NCBI RefSeq assembly: GCF_011682175.1
Contig: NZ_WHJG01000045.1
Location: forward strand, 1 to 51,022
Length of the DNA stretch: 51,022 nucleotides
From: Massilia frigida
GTDB lineage: Bacteria; Pseudomonadota; Gammaproteobacteria; Burkholderiales; Burkholderiaceae_D
Direction: 5' to 3'
The position numbers and the translations under genes were made by a program. The notes under the pieces were generated by a model. The model saw only the letters and a list, made by a program, of their open reading frames with translations, made no database searches and was not told the DNA's origin. Below are positions 1 through 8,535 of the stretch, piece by piece. Numbering within the stretch: position 1 is the first letter of the stretch; each line of letters begins with the position of its first letter.

Positions 1-246
1 TTGTCTTCATGGGACAAGCCGGTGAGATTGAGACGGGGAGGTTTTGGTGGCATGCCCAAATCATGCGCGATAGCAGCACAGTTTACAACTGTTTATTGCG
101 GCCTGTACTCCGGCTGAACAGTTACAAGATATCATAGTTACTATAATTTTAACAAAACAAGTATGATGCCATTTCTCGCAATAAAATTGTCATTTTGATA
201 TAATGAATTATATAATTATTTTCCTCCCCGATGCAATCCACCCAAG
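1..246. other. AT-rich intergenic stretch at the window edge
   Basis: I see no gene here. Roughly 120-230 is much more AT-rich than the rest of the window. It contains a promoter-like pair on the plus strand, TTGTCA (187-192) and TATAAT (211-216), separated by 18 bp. The pair points into the back of a transposase remnant, so it has no obvious target, and such pairs arise by chance in AT-rich DNA. Confidence 0.3.
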
Positions 247-384
247 TTAAGTGTCAAGTCTCGTCTGGTCATAAACGCGTTTAACAAATAACTCCGGCTT
301 GTTTTGCTGCCATTCCTTGAGCGCTTGAATCGGCGTCTTCAGGCGGACTTTCGCGGCAACGCCGTCGGCGGTCCCGCGCCTGCG
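247..384 (-). pseudogene. C-terminal remnant of an IS481-type transposase
   Basis: The minus-strand frame ending with TAA at 247-249 reads KTPIQALKEWQQNKPELFV and ends shortly after in RLDT. The pattern KTP..AL..W...KPE.F is the typical end of IS481-family DDE transposases. The frame is open only back to a TAG at 385-387, and recognisable similarity stops near 345. No catalytic residues are present, so this is a dead fragment. Family assignment is from memory of the motif. It lies just past the end of the T6SS operon. Confidence 0.55.
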
Positions 385-612
385 CTACTCGAATCGGTGC
401 GCCTGCTACCCCACCTCGATATTGCCACCGACGAAGGGTGTGGCGGGATTCGGCAAGGCCTGTCGCACCACGGCATCCGCATCGCCAAGAGCGCCTCGGC
501 AAACCGCGACATGGCGCTGCGCGCCACTACGCGTCATGGCGCTCGCCTCAGCACGACAATCGGGCGCCGCTTTTCGCGGGGACCCGGTTTCCAGCTGCCC
601 ACATTGTCCGCG
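385..612. other. Non-coding stretch between tssA and the IS481 remnant
   Basis: No supported gene. A 43-codon minus-strand frame starting at 537 and ending near 409 contains ALPNPATPFVGGNIEV, which looks protein-like. It has no recognised homology and could be the cut-off start of a former downstream gene. I see no strong terminator after tssA. Confidence 0.3.
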
Positions 613-1734
613 CTACATCTTCAATCCAAGAACACCCACCAGCCGCTTGAGGTCGCCCTCCTCCCGGATGATTTCGGCGATCAGTTCCGGCAAAGGCATG
701 CTGCCCCAATGTAGCGCGCGTCGAATAAGAAACGGAACGGGACTGTGTGGTTCCAGCTCCATCAAATAGCGTGCCAGCGCATCGAGCGTCACATACGCTT
801 CAGCACGGTTGCGCCAGCCTGAGAGGGGCACGTCGGCGTCACTGTGCGCCGGCGCGGGCGCGGGCAGCGCACCAGTGTCGGGAAGCACGGTTTCAAGCAC
901 GGCTTGGTCGTCCATGGCGATCACTTTCTGTTCAGGATGCAATTGCACCAGCACGCGCCCGGCAGCTTCCAGCGTCGCTAGCAGGCGTGACATATTCGGC
1001 GCCTCATCCCCCAGCCGTTCATTGAGGAAGGCGTCTATCGCGGCCAACGTTGCGCCGCTTTGCGAGACGGCAGCCCGCGTCGCGTGCAGCTGCGCCTGCG
1101 ACTGGGCGGCACAGCTCAGGATAGCGGCCCGCGTGAGCTGGGAGTCGGCGTCGGCGCGCGCCTCGCCACGCTGTTTCTCGTCCAGACCGGTCAGATCTTG
1201 CGCCGACATGCGTTCCCAGTCCGCCAACGTCAAGCAGGGTGGCTTGCACTGGGCCAGCGGCAGCAGCACCGCGTGGATGCGCACGTCGACGCTGAGCGAT
1301 TCGTTGAGCCATTCCAACGGCGCCAGGCGCAGGTCGCAGTCGCCCTCCTCGTCGATCATTGGATGGATCGCATCCCAATAGCGGCGCAACAGCGCCTCGA
1401 GCATGCCCAGTCCCTGGCACAGTCCGGCGAAGCCGCGCTGGCGCATCCATGACTCAATCAGCCATACGGCAAACTGGAGATGTTTGGAGCGCGTGCAAAG
1501 CATCTCCACGCAAAGCGCATCGATCCGCACCCAGTCGGCCACCTTGAGCGGCCGCTCCCATTGCCTCATCGGCAGGCTGGGATCGTCCTCGTCGCGCAGC
1601 AGGCGGATTTCGGTAAAGACGGGATCGAAGCGCACTTGCGCGCCGCATGGTGCATCGGGCGTGAGCGGCGCAAGAATTTCAGCAACAATCCGCCGCTCTG
1701 CTTCGTTGACGAAAAAATCCGGTATCGCGTTCAT
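613..1734 (-). CDS. tssA: T6SS protein TssA (ImpA N-domain type)
   Basis: This 373-aa protein is the TssA cap/assembly factor, which in studied systems binds baseplate and sheath during tail polymerisation in the cytoplasm. The N-terminal half holds the ImpA_N signature: an early CGAQVRFDP stretch, then RYWDAIHP, and LAPLEWLNE near residues 135-145. The C-terminus has the family hallmark LEPHSPVPFLIRRALHWGSM followed by LPELIAEII. Its ATG overlaps the tssM stop in an ATGA arrangement, so it is the last, translationally coupled gene of the operon. Length and ends fit the short TssA class. Confidence 0.93.
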   Translation of the reverse strand: MNAIPDFFVNEAERRIVAEILAPLTPDAPCGAQVRFDPVFTEIRLLRDEDDPSLPMRQWERPLKVADWVRIDALCVEMLCTRSKHLQFAVWLIESWMRQRGFAGLCQGLGMLEALLRRYWDAIHPMIDEEGDCDLRLAPLEWLNESLSVDVRIHAVLLPLAQCKPPCLTLADWERMSAQDLTGLDEKQRGEARADADSQLTRAAILSCAAQSQAQLHATRAAVSQSGATLAAIDAFLNERLGDEAPNMSRLLATLEAAGRVLVQLHPEQKVIAMDDQAVLETVLPDTGALPAPAPAHSDADVPLSGWRNRAEAYVTLDALARYLMELEPHSPVPFLIRRALHWGSMPLPELIAEIIREEGDLKRLVGVLGLKM

Positions 1735-4700
1735 TTGGCATTCGCTTCAAGTTGATTTGATGTCAGCGCGGCGCTGCTGGTCGGCGCCGCGTCCTGCCAG
1801 CCCGGCACATGCGACAGGAATACCGTGGGCCAGGCCAGCGGCGTGCGCTTGCCCGGCGCGCTCACGCCCAGGCGCAGGAACACACGTGTCCGCGCCGCCA
1901 GCGGCACCACGTCCGCCCCCGCGCCGCTGTGCAGCACGGGAAATTCAAAGCGCAGCAGCGGCCCGCGCTGGTCGCCGTCGGCCACCTCGCTATCGCGGTA
2001 AGCGCCGATGAAACTGAACAGCGCCCATGGGTCGTCAAAGCGGTAGTTCACGCTGCGCTCGGTCACTGACATGTTGACGTGCCCCGGTTCGGCCTGGGGC
2101 TGGCCAGTGCCGTCGCGCGCCAGGCGCAGCGACAGCAGCACCGGCATGCCGGGTTCCCAGCGCAGTGCCCGGGGCGGGTCGCCAAGGCGCAGCGTCCCCG
2201 CGCCGATCGCGAGGCGCCAGTCGATGATCTGGTTGGCGCCGGCATCGGCCACGCCTGCGGGCCGAAACTGCACCGTCACATCCAGCCCGCCCGCCTGCCC
2301 CGGTTCGACTGGATACAACGGCGCCAGGACCTCGCGCATGCGGCGCAGCTGCTCGCCTGCCGCGCGCACCGGGGCGCGGGCGCCTGCCACGCCTGGCTCG
2401 CGCTCGGCCAGCGCACTGGCCGCGCGCGCACGGTCGAACTGGTTCATCGCCGCCCCCACCGCGTCGCGGTCGGCTGGCGGCGCATCGCCGTTCGGACGCG
2501 CGTCGAACGGCGCGCGGCGCGCAAGGTCACGGTTGTACAAGCCGGCAAAGCGCTCCCATTCCTCCCGGTAGCGGCCGGCCGCCAGCTCGCGGCAGCGCGC
2601 CAGCAAGCCATTCTGCAGATTGAGCAAGCGTTCGGCAAATATATCGGCTCCACGCCGTTGCCCATCGCGTGAACTGAGCTTGGCGGTGCAGTTGCCAAGG
2701 TCGATATCGGCACTGCCGCTGACGATGAACTGCTCGAGCGCCATCAGCGAACTGGCCGGACTCTTGAGCCGGTGGCGGCGCACGTCCGCCACGATGGCTT
2801 GCCAACGTGTCACCAGCGGATTCCCGGGGGCGACACTGGCCAGCTGCGCCAGCACGCCTTCGGCCTGGCTGGCCGCTGTGTCGACAAACTCCTGCTGCTG
2901 GGCGACGTAGGCGGCAAGTACGGCGGCGTCGCCATTGCCAAAGGCGTCGAGCAGCACACCCTTTTCGCCGTTCCACGCCTGGAACGTGCGCTCGCGCGGC
3001 ACGAACACCTCAGCCCCTGTGAAGATGTCGTCCAGACGCTGCAGGCGCGACAAGGCATCGGCCGCCAGCACCGCGTCCAGCTCCGCGCCGACATCGCCGG
3101 CCCCGATTTCCAGCAGCCAGGCACGCACCCGCAGCACGCTGGCGCGTTCGGCATCGCTGGCGCCACTGGGCAGTTCGACCGGGGCCACGCTGAGCGCCTG
3201 CATCAACAGCCGTTGCGCACTGGCGGCCAGCGCCAGGTCGGCCAAGGCGGCGCCAGCTTGCTGGAGCCTGGCCGGCAGCGCCATGACAGGACCGGCCTGG
3301 AAGCGCTTGCGCGCCTCGGCCAGCTGGATCGCCTGCTCCAGCAGCGCCTTGTTCCAGCTGACGGTGGCGCCGCGCGCCAGCGCCGGCAGCTGCGCCGGCC
3401 CGCCGGCGCTCATCCATGGTTGCGCCAAGAGCGCCGCCAGCGACGCCTGCAATGCCTGGCGCGGCGGCGAGAATGCCCATCCGCTGCCGGACCACACCAG
3501 GTTGTCGGCCGTGCCGTCGATGGCACTGGGCGCCGACAGCGCGGCATCCCTGGCCACGACAAAGCGTCCAAAGCCCTCGGCCGCGCGGCGCCGCGTTTCC
3601 TGTACGGCGGATTTTCCCAGCAGGGAATTGGCGCCGATCCGCTCGATCATGATCTCGTGCGCGGCGCCGAGGTTGACACTGCCCTGTATCATCCAGCCGC
3701 CCTTCCCCCCGGCCAGCTGATTCTGCTGAAGCTTGAGCGCGTCGCGCAGCGCGTGCCACGCCGGCAGCTGGCCAGCCAGCCCTGCGCCAGGCTGGGCGCC
3801 GTCGAGCAGCGCTGCGCTGCTGGCGGCCACCATGCGGTCCGAACGCAGCAAGTCGTTGTCATCGAACAGGCGCTGGTACAGCGCCGTGCTGGCCCGTCGC
3901 AGCGAACAGCGCGCCGCCGCCTGCATCGGTTCGAGCGCCAGCGACGGCTCGCGCTGTGCCACGGCCCGAAACAGCGCGGCCGTCCGTGCCGGCGCGCCAT
4001 TGAGCTCGGCGCCAAGCAGGACCCGCACCACCAGCGCCAGATCGGCGCCCGACGCCGGCCCGGCATCGGCATGCTTTAGGCGCAGCATGGCGCCGATCAC
4101 GCGATCGATTTCGTCCAGCCGCGCCAGGTATCCCAGGGTGGCGCCAAACTGCGGCAAGTCGTCGACATTGAGTGCGCTCACGGTTTGCGCGGCCGCCTGT
4201 TCGCTCCAGCCAGCGGGCAAGGTACATTCGGCGCCGCCGATCAGAGCGCCGGAGACCGGCTCGATCGCTACCCCCGTCAATTGGCCCAGCCGGCTGAACG
4301 CGGCGCGCCGCAATGGGCCGAAGGCGTTGTCGGCAAAGCCCTGCTCGAGCCGGCCAACCACGCGCTGGTGCAGGTCATCGAATAGCGGCCATGAACCGGG
4401 CATGAAGACGGAATTGAAACGCGCGCTCCCCAGTTGCTCGATATTTTGCAGCGCGTCGGTGGCGCGCTTCTGGCTGCGCTGGGCGTCGTCAATGCCGCTG
4501 CGCGCAGTTTGCAGGCTGCGCCGGGTATCGCTATTGAGCGCGTTCAGATAGCCCACCAGGTCGCCGCCCAGCAGGTGCAGGCGAACGGTGGAGACGACCA
4601 GTGCGGCGGCCCACAGCACCGGCACTGCCAGCACCACCCAGGACGCAACGCGGCGCGCGGCAGGGCGGCGCATGCGCTGCGAGGAGGACTGTACCAGCCC

Positions 4701-5855
4701 CGCTTCGGCGAAGACCTTGCGCTCGAAAATGTCGCGCATGAAGACCGGCATCGCGTCGTCCGTGGCCGCTAGCGCGGGCTCGCCCGGTCCCGGCGTGGCC
4801 AGGGACAGCGCGGCGCTTGGCGCGGCCGGCATCGCGGCAAGCAGTGCGGCCGCGTCGCCACTGTCGCCGGTCAGGTACATGCCACGCAACAGGAACGGTT
4901 CATGATAGGCGCTGGGCCGCATCAGCTCTTCGCAGAACAACTTGAGGCCAGCCCGCAGGCGTTCCAGTTCCCCGGGCAGCATGAGGTAGGCGCTGCTGTC
5001 CGCGCCGGGCGGTTCCAGTGCGCTCAATTCTGCGCAGTGATCGCTTGCCGCCCGCACCATGTCGTCCATGGCGCTGTCGGCCCACTGGGTGCGAAACGGC
5101 GCCACCAGTTCGTAGGGCGACGACCAGCCCAGCATCGATCTGCGCAGCGCCTCGGGCAAAGCGCTGCCAAAGTTGGCAAAGCCCGGCAGCGCTTCGCATT
5201 CGGACACCACCAGATAGATCGGAAAGCGCAGCGCCAGGCGATTTTGCGCCAGCCACAGGCGACGGTGAATCGCCTTGGCGCGCGCCGTCAGGTCGAGCAG
5301 GCCTTGCGGGTCGGTTTGCAGCAGGGCCGTGCACGGCACTGCCAGCACGATGCTGTCGAACGGACGCTGCGGCCGGTAGCTGCGGCACAGGCCCAGGAAA
5401 TCGTCCCACACCCCATTACTCGACGCGCTGTCGGGATCGGGCGAACCGAGGTGGCCGGCCTGCAGTTGGACGATCACGCCGCTGTCGAAGAAATGCCAGT
5501 CGATGCCTTGCGCGGCCGCGCTCAAGGTACTGTCGGTGCTCAGTGCGCTGGGCAGGCCGGACTGCGCCAGCGGCAACGGGCCTTGCGCGCTGTCGTTGAG
5601 CAGCAATGTCCACGACAATTTGTAACGTTCGTGGCGCGCCGCCAGGTTCGATTCGATCAGTTCGACCGCGCTGCGAAAGGATTGGCGCAGCGACTCCGCG
5701 CCCAGCGTGCGCAGCTTGCGGTCGGCATGGGCGGCGCCGCCCTGGGCAGTCCCGCGCAAGGCCGCGTTGATGATCAGGCCAAGCAGTATCAGCACCAGCA
5801 GCGTCACCAGCAACAGCGTGGCGATGGCCAGGTTATCGGATAGAAACTTCAGCAT
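1731..5855 (-). CDS. tssM: T6SS membrane-complex protein TssM (IcmF family)
   Basis: This 1374-aa inner-membrane protein spans to the periplasm and forms the T6SS trans-envelope channel with TssJ and TssL. The start MLKFLSDN at 5855 follows a GGGGTGG ribosome site; the frame runs further upstream, but that part is antisense-like and overlaps tssL. A hydrophobic segment lies at about residues 8-33 and a second at about 400-425 (SWVVLAVPVLWAAALVV). I see only one N-terminal segment where many TssM proteins have two. The C-terminus shows the IcmF-type ending (YRFDDPWALFSFI, PLAWPTVFLSHVPGW). The usual Walker A, near GPPGSGKT, is replaced by LNDSAQGPLPLAQSGL, so nucleotide binding is probably lost. 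ATGA overlap with tssA. Confidence 0.92.
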   Translation of the reverse strand: MLKFLSDNLAIATLLLVTLLVLILLGLIINAALRGTAQGGAAHADRKLRTLGAESLRQSFRSAVELIESNLAARHERYKLSWTLLLNDSAQGPLPLAQSGLPSALSTDSTLSAAAQGIDWHFFDSGVIVQLQAGHLGSPDPDSASSNGVWDDFLGLCRSYRPQRPFDSIVLAVPCTALLQTDPQGLLDLTARAKAIHRRLWLAQNRLALRFPIYLVVSECEALPGFANFGSALPEALRRSMLGWSSPYELVAPFRTQWADSAMDDMVRAASDHCAELSALEPPGADSSAYLMLPGELERLRAGLKLFCEELMRPSAYHEPFLLRGMYLTGDSGDAAALLAAMPAAPSAALSLATPGPGEPALAATDDAMPVFMRDIFERKVFAEAGLVQSSSQRMRRPAARRVASWVVLAVPVLWAAALVVSTVRLHLLGGDLVGYLNALNSDTRRSLQTARSGIDDAQRSQKRATDALQNIEQLGSARFNSVFMPGSWPLFDDLHQRVVGRLEQGFADNAFGPLRRAAFSRLGQLTGVAIEPVSGALIGGAECTLPAGWSEQAAAQTVSALNVDDLPQFGATLGYLARLDEIDRVIGAMLRLKHADAGPASGADLALVVRVLLGAELNGAPARTAALFRAVAQREPSLALEPMQAAARCSLRRASTALYQRLFDDNDLLRSDRMVAASSAALLDGAQPGAGLAGQLPAWHALRDALKLQQNQLAGGKGGWMIQGSVNLGAAHEIMIERIGANSLLGKSAVQETRRRAAEGFGRFVVARDAALSAPSAIDGTADNLVWSGSGWAFSPPRQALQASLAALLAQPWMSAGGPAQLPALARGATVSWNKALLEQAIQLAEARKRFQAGPVMALPARLQQAGAALADLALAASAQRLLMQALSVAPVELPSGASDAERASVLRVRAWLLEIGAGDVGAELDAVLAADALSRLQRLDDIFTGAEVFVPRERTFQAWNGEKGVLLDAFGNGDAAVLAAYVAQQQEFVDTAASQAEGVLAQLASVAPGNPLVTRWQAIVADVRRHRLKSPASSLMALEQFIVSGSADIDLGNCTAKLSSRDGQRRGADIFAERLLNLQNGLLARCRELAAGRYREEWERFAGLYNRDLARRAPFDARPNGDAPPADRDAVGAAMNQFDRARAASALAEREPGVAGARAPVRAAGEQLRRMREVLAPLYPVEPGQAGGLDVTVQFRPAGVADAGANQIIDWRLAIGAGTLRLGDPPRALRWEPGMPVLLSLRLARDGTGQPQAEPGHVNMSVTERSVNYRFDDPWALFSFIGAYRDSEVADGDQRGPLLRFEFPVLHSGAGADVVPLAARTRVFLRLGVSAPGKRTPLAWPTVFLSHVPGWQDAAPTSSAALTSNQLEANAK

Positions 5856-6628
5856 GGCGCCACCCCGCCCGCAGCGGCTGGCGCAGCGGCCAGGGCAGCG
5901 CCCACGGCCTGGCGCACAGGCCAGGATTGCCAGAGCCAGGCGATCTCGGACAAGCCCAGCAACAGCAGCATGACTAGCGCCAGCGTCATGCCGCGCCGGC
6001 TCAACTTGGACAGGCGCCGCGCAGCGCCATGCGAGAGCGTGCTGGCATATGCTTGTTCGGCCACGACAGCGTCGCGTCCACCCAGGTCGGCCGCGCGCTG
6101 GTAAATGAACTCGAACAGCTCGCGCCGGTAGTCGGCAATCCGCCCCAGCGCGGCGCTGTCGCGATAGCGTCCCTGAAAACCGAGCGACAGCAAGGACAGG
6201 TACAGGCGGGCCACGCCGCGGCGTGCCGGTTCGCGCTCGCGCAGCAGCTGGTCGACGTCGGCGAACACCTGCTGGCCGGCGTGGGCCGTATTGAACAGCC
6301 TGGCCTCGATCAGCACATGGCGCCAATGTGCGCGGCCGGCCCAGTCGGTGTGCAGCAGCACTTCGTCGGCCAGCGCCGCTTTCAGGAAGCGCGCCTGCAG
6401 CTCTGCTTCCAGGCCGGCCTTGCCGCCGCGTCGCCCGGCCTCCAGCGTTTGCAGTTCGATCAGTTGCGCCAGTTGGCCGCTGAGCGCCTCGGCGCCGCTG
6501 CGCGCTTCGTTCTCGCCCAGCTTGGCCGCGGCCGCCGCGGCTTGGGTGAGCACTGCCGTAAAGTGGCGGAACTGGACCGACGCCAGGTCATCGCCGCCGT
6601 CCCGGCCCGGGTTGTCATGGAGTGTCAT
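5849..6628 (-). CDS. tssL: T6SS membrane protein TssL (DotU/IcmH family), short form
   Basis: This 259-aa protein is the cytoplasm-facing partner of TssM. DotU signatures are clear: TDWAGRAHWRHVLIEARLFN, QQVFADVDQLL and LYLSLLSLGFQGRYRD. One C-terminal membrane segment (LALVMLLLLGLSEIAWLW) is followed by a short Ala-rich tail ending in Cys. There is no OmpA or other peptidoglycan-binding extension. The start MTLHDNPG at 6628 overlaps the tssK stop (ATGA), and the tssL stop overlaps the tssM start region by 7 bp, so the three genes are coupled. Confidence 0.93.
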   Translation of the reverse strand: MTLHDNPGRDGGDDLASVQFRHFTAVLTQAAAAAAKLGENEARSGAEALSGQLAQLIELQTLEAGRRGGKAGLEAELQARFLKAALADEVLLHTDWAGRAHWRHVLIEARLFNTAHAGQQVFADVDQLLREREPARRGVARLYLSLLSLGFQGRYRDSAALGRIADYRRELFEFIYQRAADLGGRDAVVAEQAYASTLSHGAARRLSKLSRRGMTLALVMLLLLGLSEIAWLWQSWPVRQAVGAALAAAPAAAGGVAPC

Positions 6629-7956
6629 GGTGAGCCTTTGATGAACAGGACAAGTTCCTGCGGCCGATTGGCCGCCGGGCCTTCGTTGATATTGCTGATC
6701 TGGAGCGCCTGGTCGGCTACGATGAACTGGTCCGAGGCATCGACCCCGAACAAGGCATAACCGGCGCTGGCGCGCAGGCCCAGTTCCGGCGCCTCGTCGA
6801 TCCGGGTGCGCGCGGCGCCGAGCATGCGGCGTTCGCACAGCGACGTCCAGATGGTGCGCGAGCCGATCACGGCGCCCTCCATCCACTGCCCCAGCTCGCG
6901 CTCAGCGTGGCCGCGCAGGCCCACCACCAGGCGCTTGCCGAGCCACTCGGCGCGCATCGGCAGCGTGAACGCCTGGCCGTCGAAGTCGAAGGTGCACGTC
7001 TTCCAGTCCTGGCTGACTTCATCGACCAGATCCTGCAAGGCCAGCAGTACGGCGTCGAACGCGGCGTAGCTGTCGGCGTGGCGGTACGGCGGCGGCGCCA
7101 TCGGCACCGCGCCGGGGCGCAGCGCCGACAGCGGTCCCAACTGGGCGCACAGCGCCAGGTACAGCGGTTGCGGCTGCATTGCCGGCGCGCGCAGCACCGC
7201 TTCGAGCAATGGCAGGTGCAGCACCAGGCCAGTGAGCCGGTTTTGCTGCTCGAGCAGCGCCAACCGGTCTTCCAGGCGCGACGATGGCGCCATGTTCTGA
7301 CGCGCCAGGAACAGCGCCTTGCTGCGCATGTGCGCCGCCAGCTCGCACGCGCGCCGGCACAGGCTGGAGTCGCCCGGCACTTCCAGCTGGGCAGGCCAGA
7401 ACGGGCCGCGCCGCACGATTTCGTTTTCCTTGCGCAGATTCGCCAGGTGCAGTGCGACATAGGAGGCGCCGGGCGCCTTGCCTGCGATGAGCTGCAGATT
7501 GGCCGCCATGCGCGGCACCTCGCAAGCGAGCGCCTGCGATACCTCGTCGTCGACGCTGCCGCCTTCGAGACCGCGGAACATGGCGGGCTGCCCCGGCAGA
7601 TTGAGCGCGCGCGCCGCGCCGAGCGCCAGATAGACCGCCAGATCGCCCAGCTCCATGCGCTGCGCATACGGCGCCAGGTCCAGTTCCAGCTCCTGGTCCT
7701 GGGCCCGTGCGGCATCGAAATGGACCGCCATGCCGTTCGGGAGGATCGCTTCGAGCGCCAGGATGCGCAGCGTGCCGGTGGTCAGGCGCGCCTCGTCCAG
7801 CACCAGCCGGCGCACCCCCCAGGCGGCCGGCTGGCCCGCCAGCGATTGCCACCCGACCAGCGCGTCCACGCGGGCGCTCTCCTGCTGGAACTGCTGTGGA
7901 CTGAGCAGCATACCCTCGTGCCACTGGATACGGTCATACAGTTGTGCTTCGGCCAT
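6625..7956 (-). CDS. tssK: T6SS baseplate protein TssK
   Basis: This 443-aa protein is the trimeric adaptor that connects the baseplate wedge (TssE, F, G) to the TssL/TssM membrane complex. The N-terminal signature IQWHEGMLLSPQQFQQ and the middle QQNRLTGLVLHLPLLEAV match the family, as does the C-terminal run up to YALFGVDASDQF. I chose the start MAEAQLYD (7956) because GAGGAAG lies just upstream and the family begins here. It ends inside the tssL start codon. Confidence 0.95.
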   Translation of the reverse strand: MAEAQLYDRIQWHEGMLLSPQQFQQESARVDALVGWQSLAGQPAAWGVRRLVLDEARLTTGTLRILALEAILPNGMAVHFDAARAQDQELELDLAPYAQRMELGDLAVYLALGAARALNLPGQPAMFRGLEGGSVDDEVSQALACEVPRMAANLQLIAGKAPGASYVALHLANLRKENEIVRRGPFWPAQLEVPGDSSLCRRACELAAHMRSKALFLARQNMAPSSRLEDRLALLEQQNRLTGLVLHLPLLEAVLRAPAMQPQPLYLALCAQLGPLSALRPGAVPMAPPPYRHADSYAAFDAVLLALQDLVDEVSQDWKTCTFDFDGQAFTLPMRAEWLGKRLVVGLRGHAERELGQWMEGAVIGSRTIWTSLCERRMLGAARTRIDEAPELGLRASAGYALFGVDASDQFIVADQALQISNINEGPAANRPQELVLFIKGSP

Positions 7957-7972
7957 GACGATGCTTCCTCGG

Positions 7973-8494
7973 TTAGCGGGCACTGCCCGGCTTGATATCG
8001 CTGGCAATGAACTCTTGCGCGTTCAAATGCAGCACATAGCCCGGGTGATCGAGCAGCAGGCGCAGCCTGTGCTCGCCGGGGGTGGCGTAGTTGGCAAAGA
8101 CCAGGGCGGCCCAGGCGCGCTGCTTGCCGAAGCGCTGGCCGTCGATGCGGATCTGCTGTCCCGGCGTGATTTCGATCGGCAGCACGCTGAGCGCGTCTGG
8201 GAAAGTGCGTTGCAGGTCGGCACGCGCGCCGAAGTACTTGGCCGCCGACATCGCCGCCAGGCTCTCGAGCATGGCCTTGTCCTTGACCAGCACGATGTCG
8301 ACCGCCAGTGCACTGTCGGCATTGGCGTCGGCGGCGGCCGCCAGCGTGACGCTGGTCCAGCCGGGTTTGGCCGGCGCGGGCGCCAGTCCCACCAGCGCGC
8401 GCGCGCCAGCGACGGCGCCGCAAGCGGCCAGCGTTGCAACGGCGATCAGCACGGCAGCGCACCGGCACCATCTGTAAATGAGCTTGAATCGCAT
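7973..8494 (-). CDS. tssJ: T6SS outer-membrane lipoprotein TssJ
   Basis: This 173-aa lipoprotein tethers TssM to the outer membrane from the periplasm. The start MRFKLIYRWCRC (8494) gives a basic, hydrophobic signal ending in the lipobox LAAC, so Cys is the acylated residue. After it come the beta-rich segments expected of TssJ (VTLAAAADANADS, VDIVLVKDKAMLES, LQRTFPDALSVLPIEI). A much longer in-frame reading upstream runs antisense-like through the symporter genes and is rejected. It sits 16 bp before tssK and 41 bp after the second symporter gene. Confidence 0.9.
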   Translation of the reverse strand: MRFKLIYRWCRCAAVLIAVATLAACGAVAGARALVGLAPAPAKPGWTSVTLAAAADANADSALAVDIVLVKDKAMLESLAAMSAAKYFGARADLQRTFPDALSVLPIEITPGQQIRIDGQRFGKQRAWAALVFANYATPGEHRLRLLLDHPGYVLHLNAQEFIASDIKPGSAR

Positions 8495-8535
8495 GGTTTC
8501 TCCAATGTGCGGCAGATCTTGCGGTGGTCCTGGTT

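Noticed and set aside
2772-4079. Long plus-strand open frame opposite tssM
   Set aside because: Antisense frame produced by GC-rich codon bias; Arg/Gln/His-rich translation without domains, while the minus-strand tssM reading is unambiguous.
5856-6326. In-frame upstream extension of tssM
   Set aside because: Overlaps tssL, Arg-rich translation; MLKFLSDN at 5855 with a ribosome site and membrane helix is the natural start.
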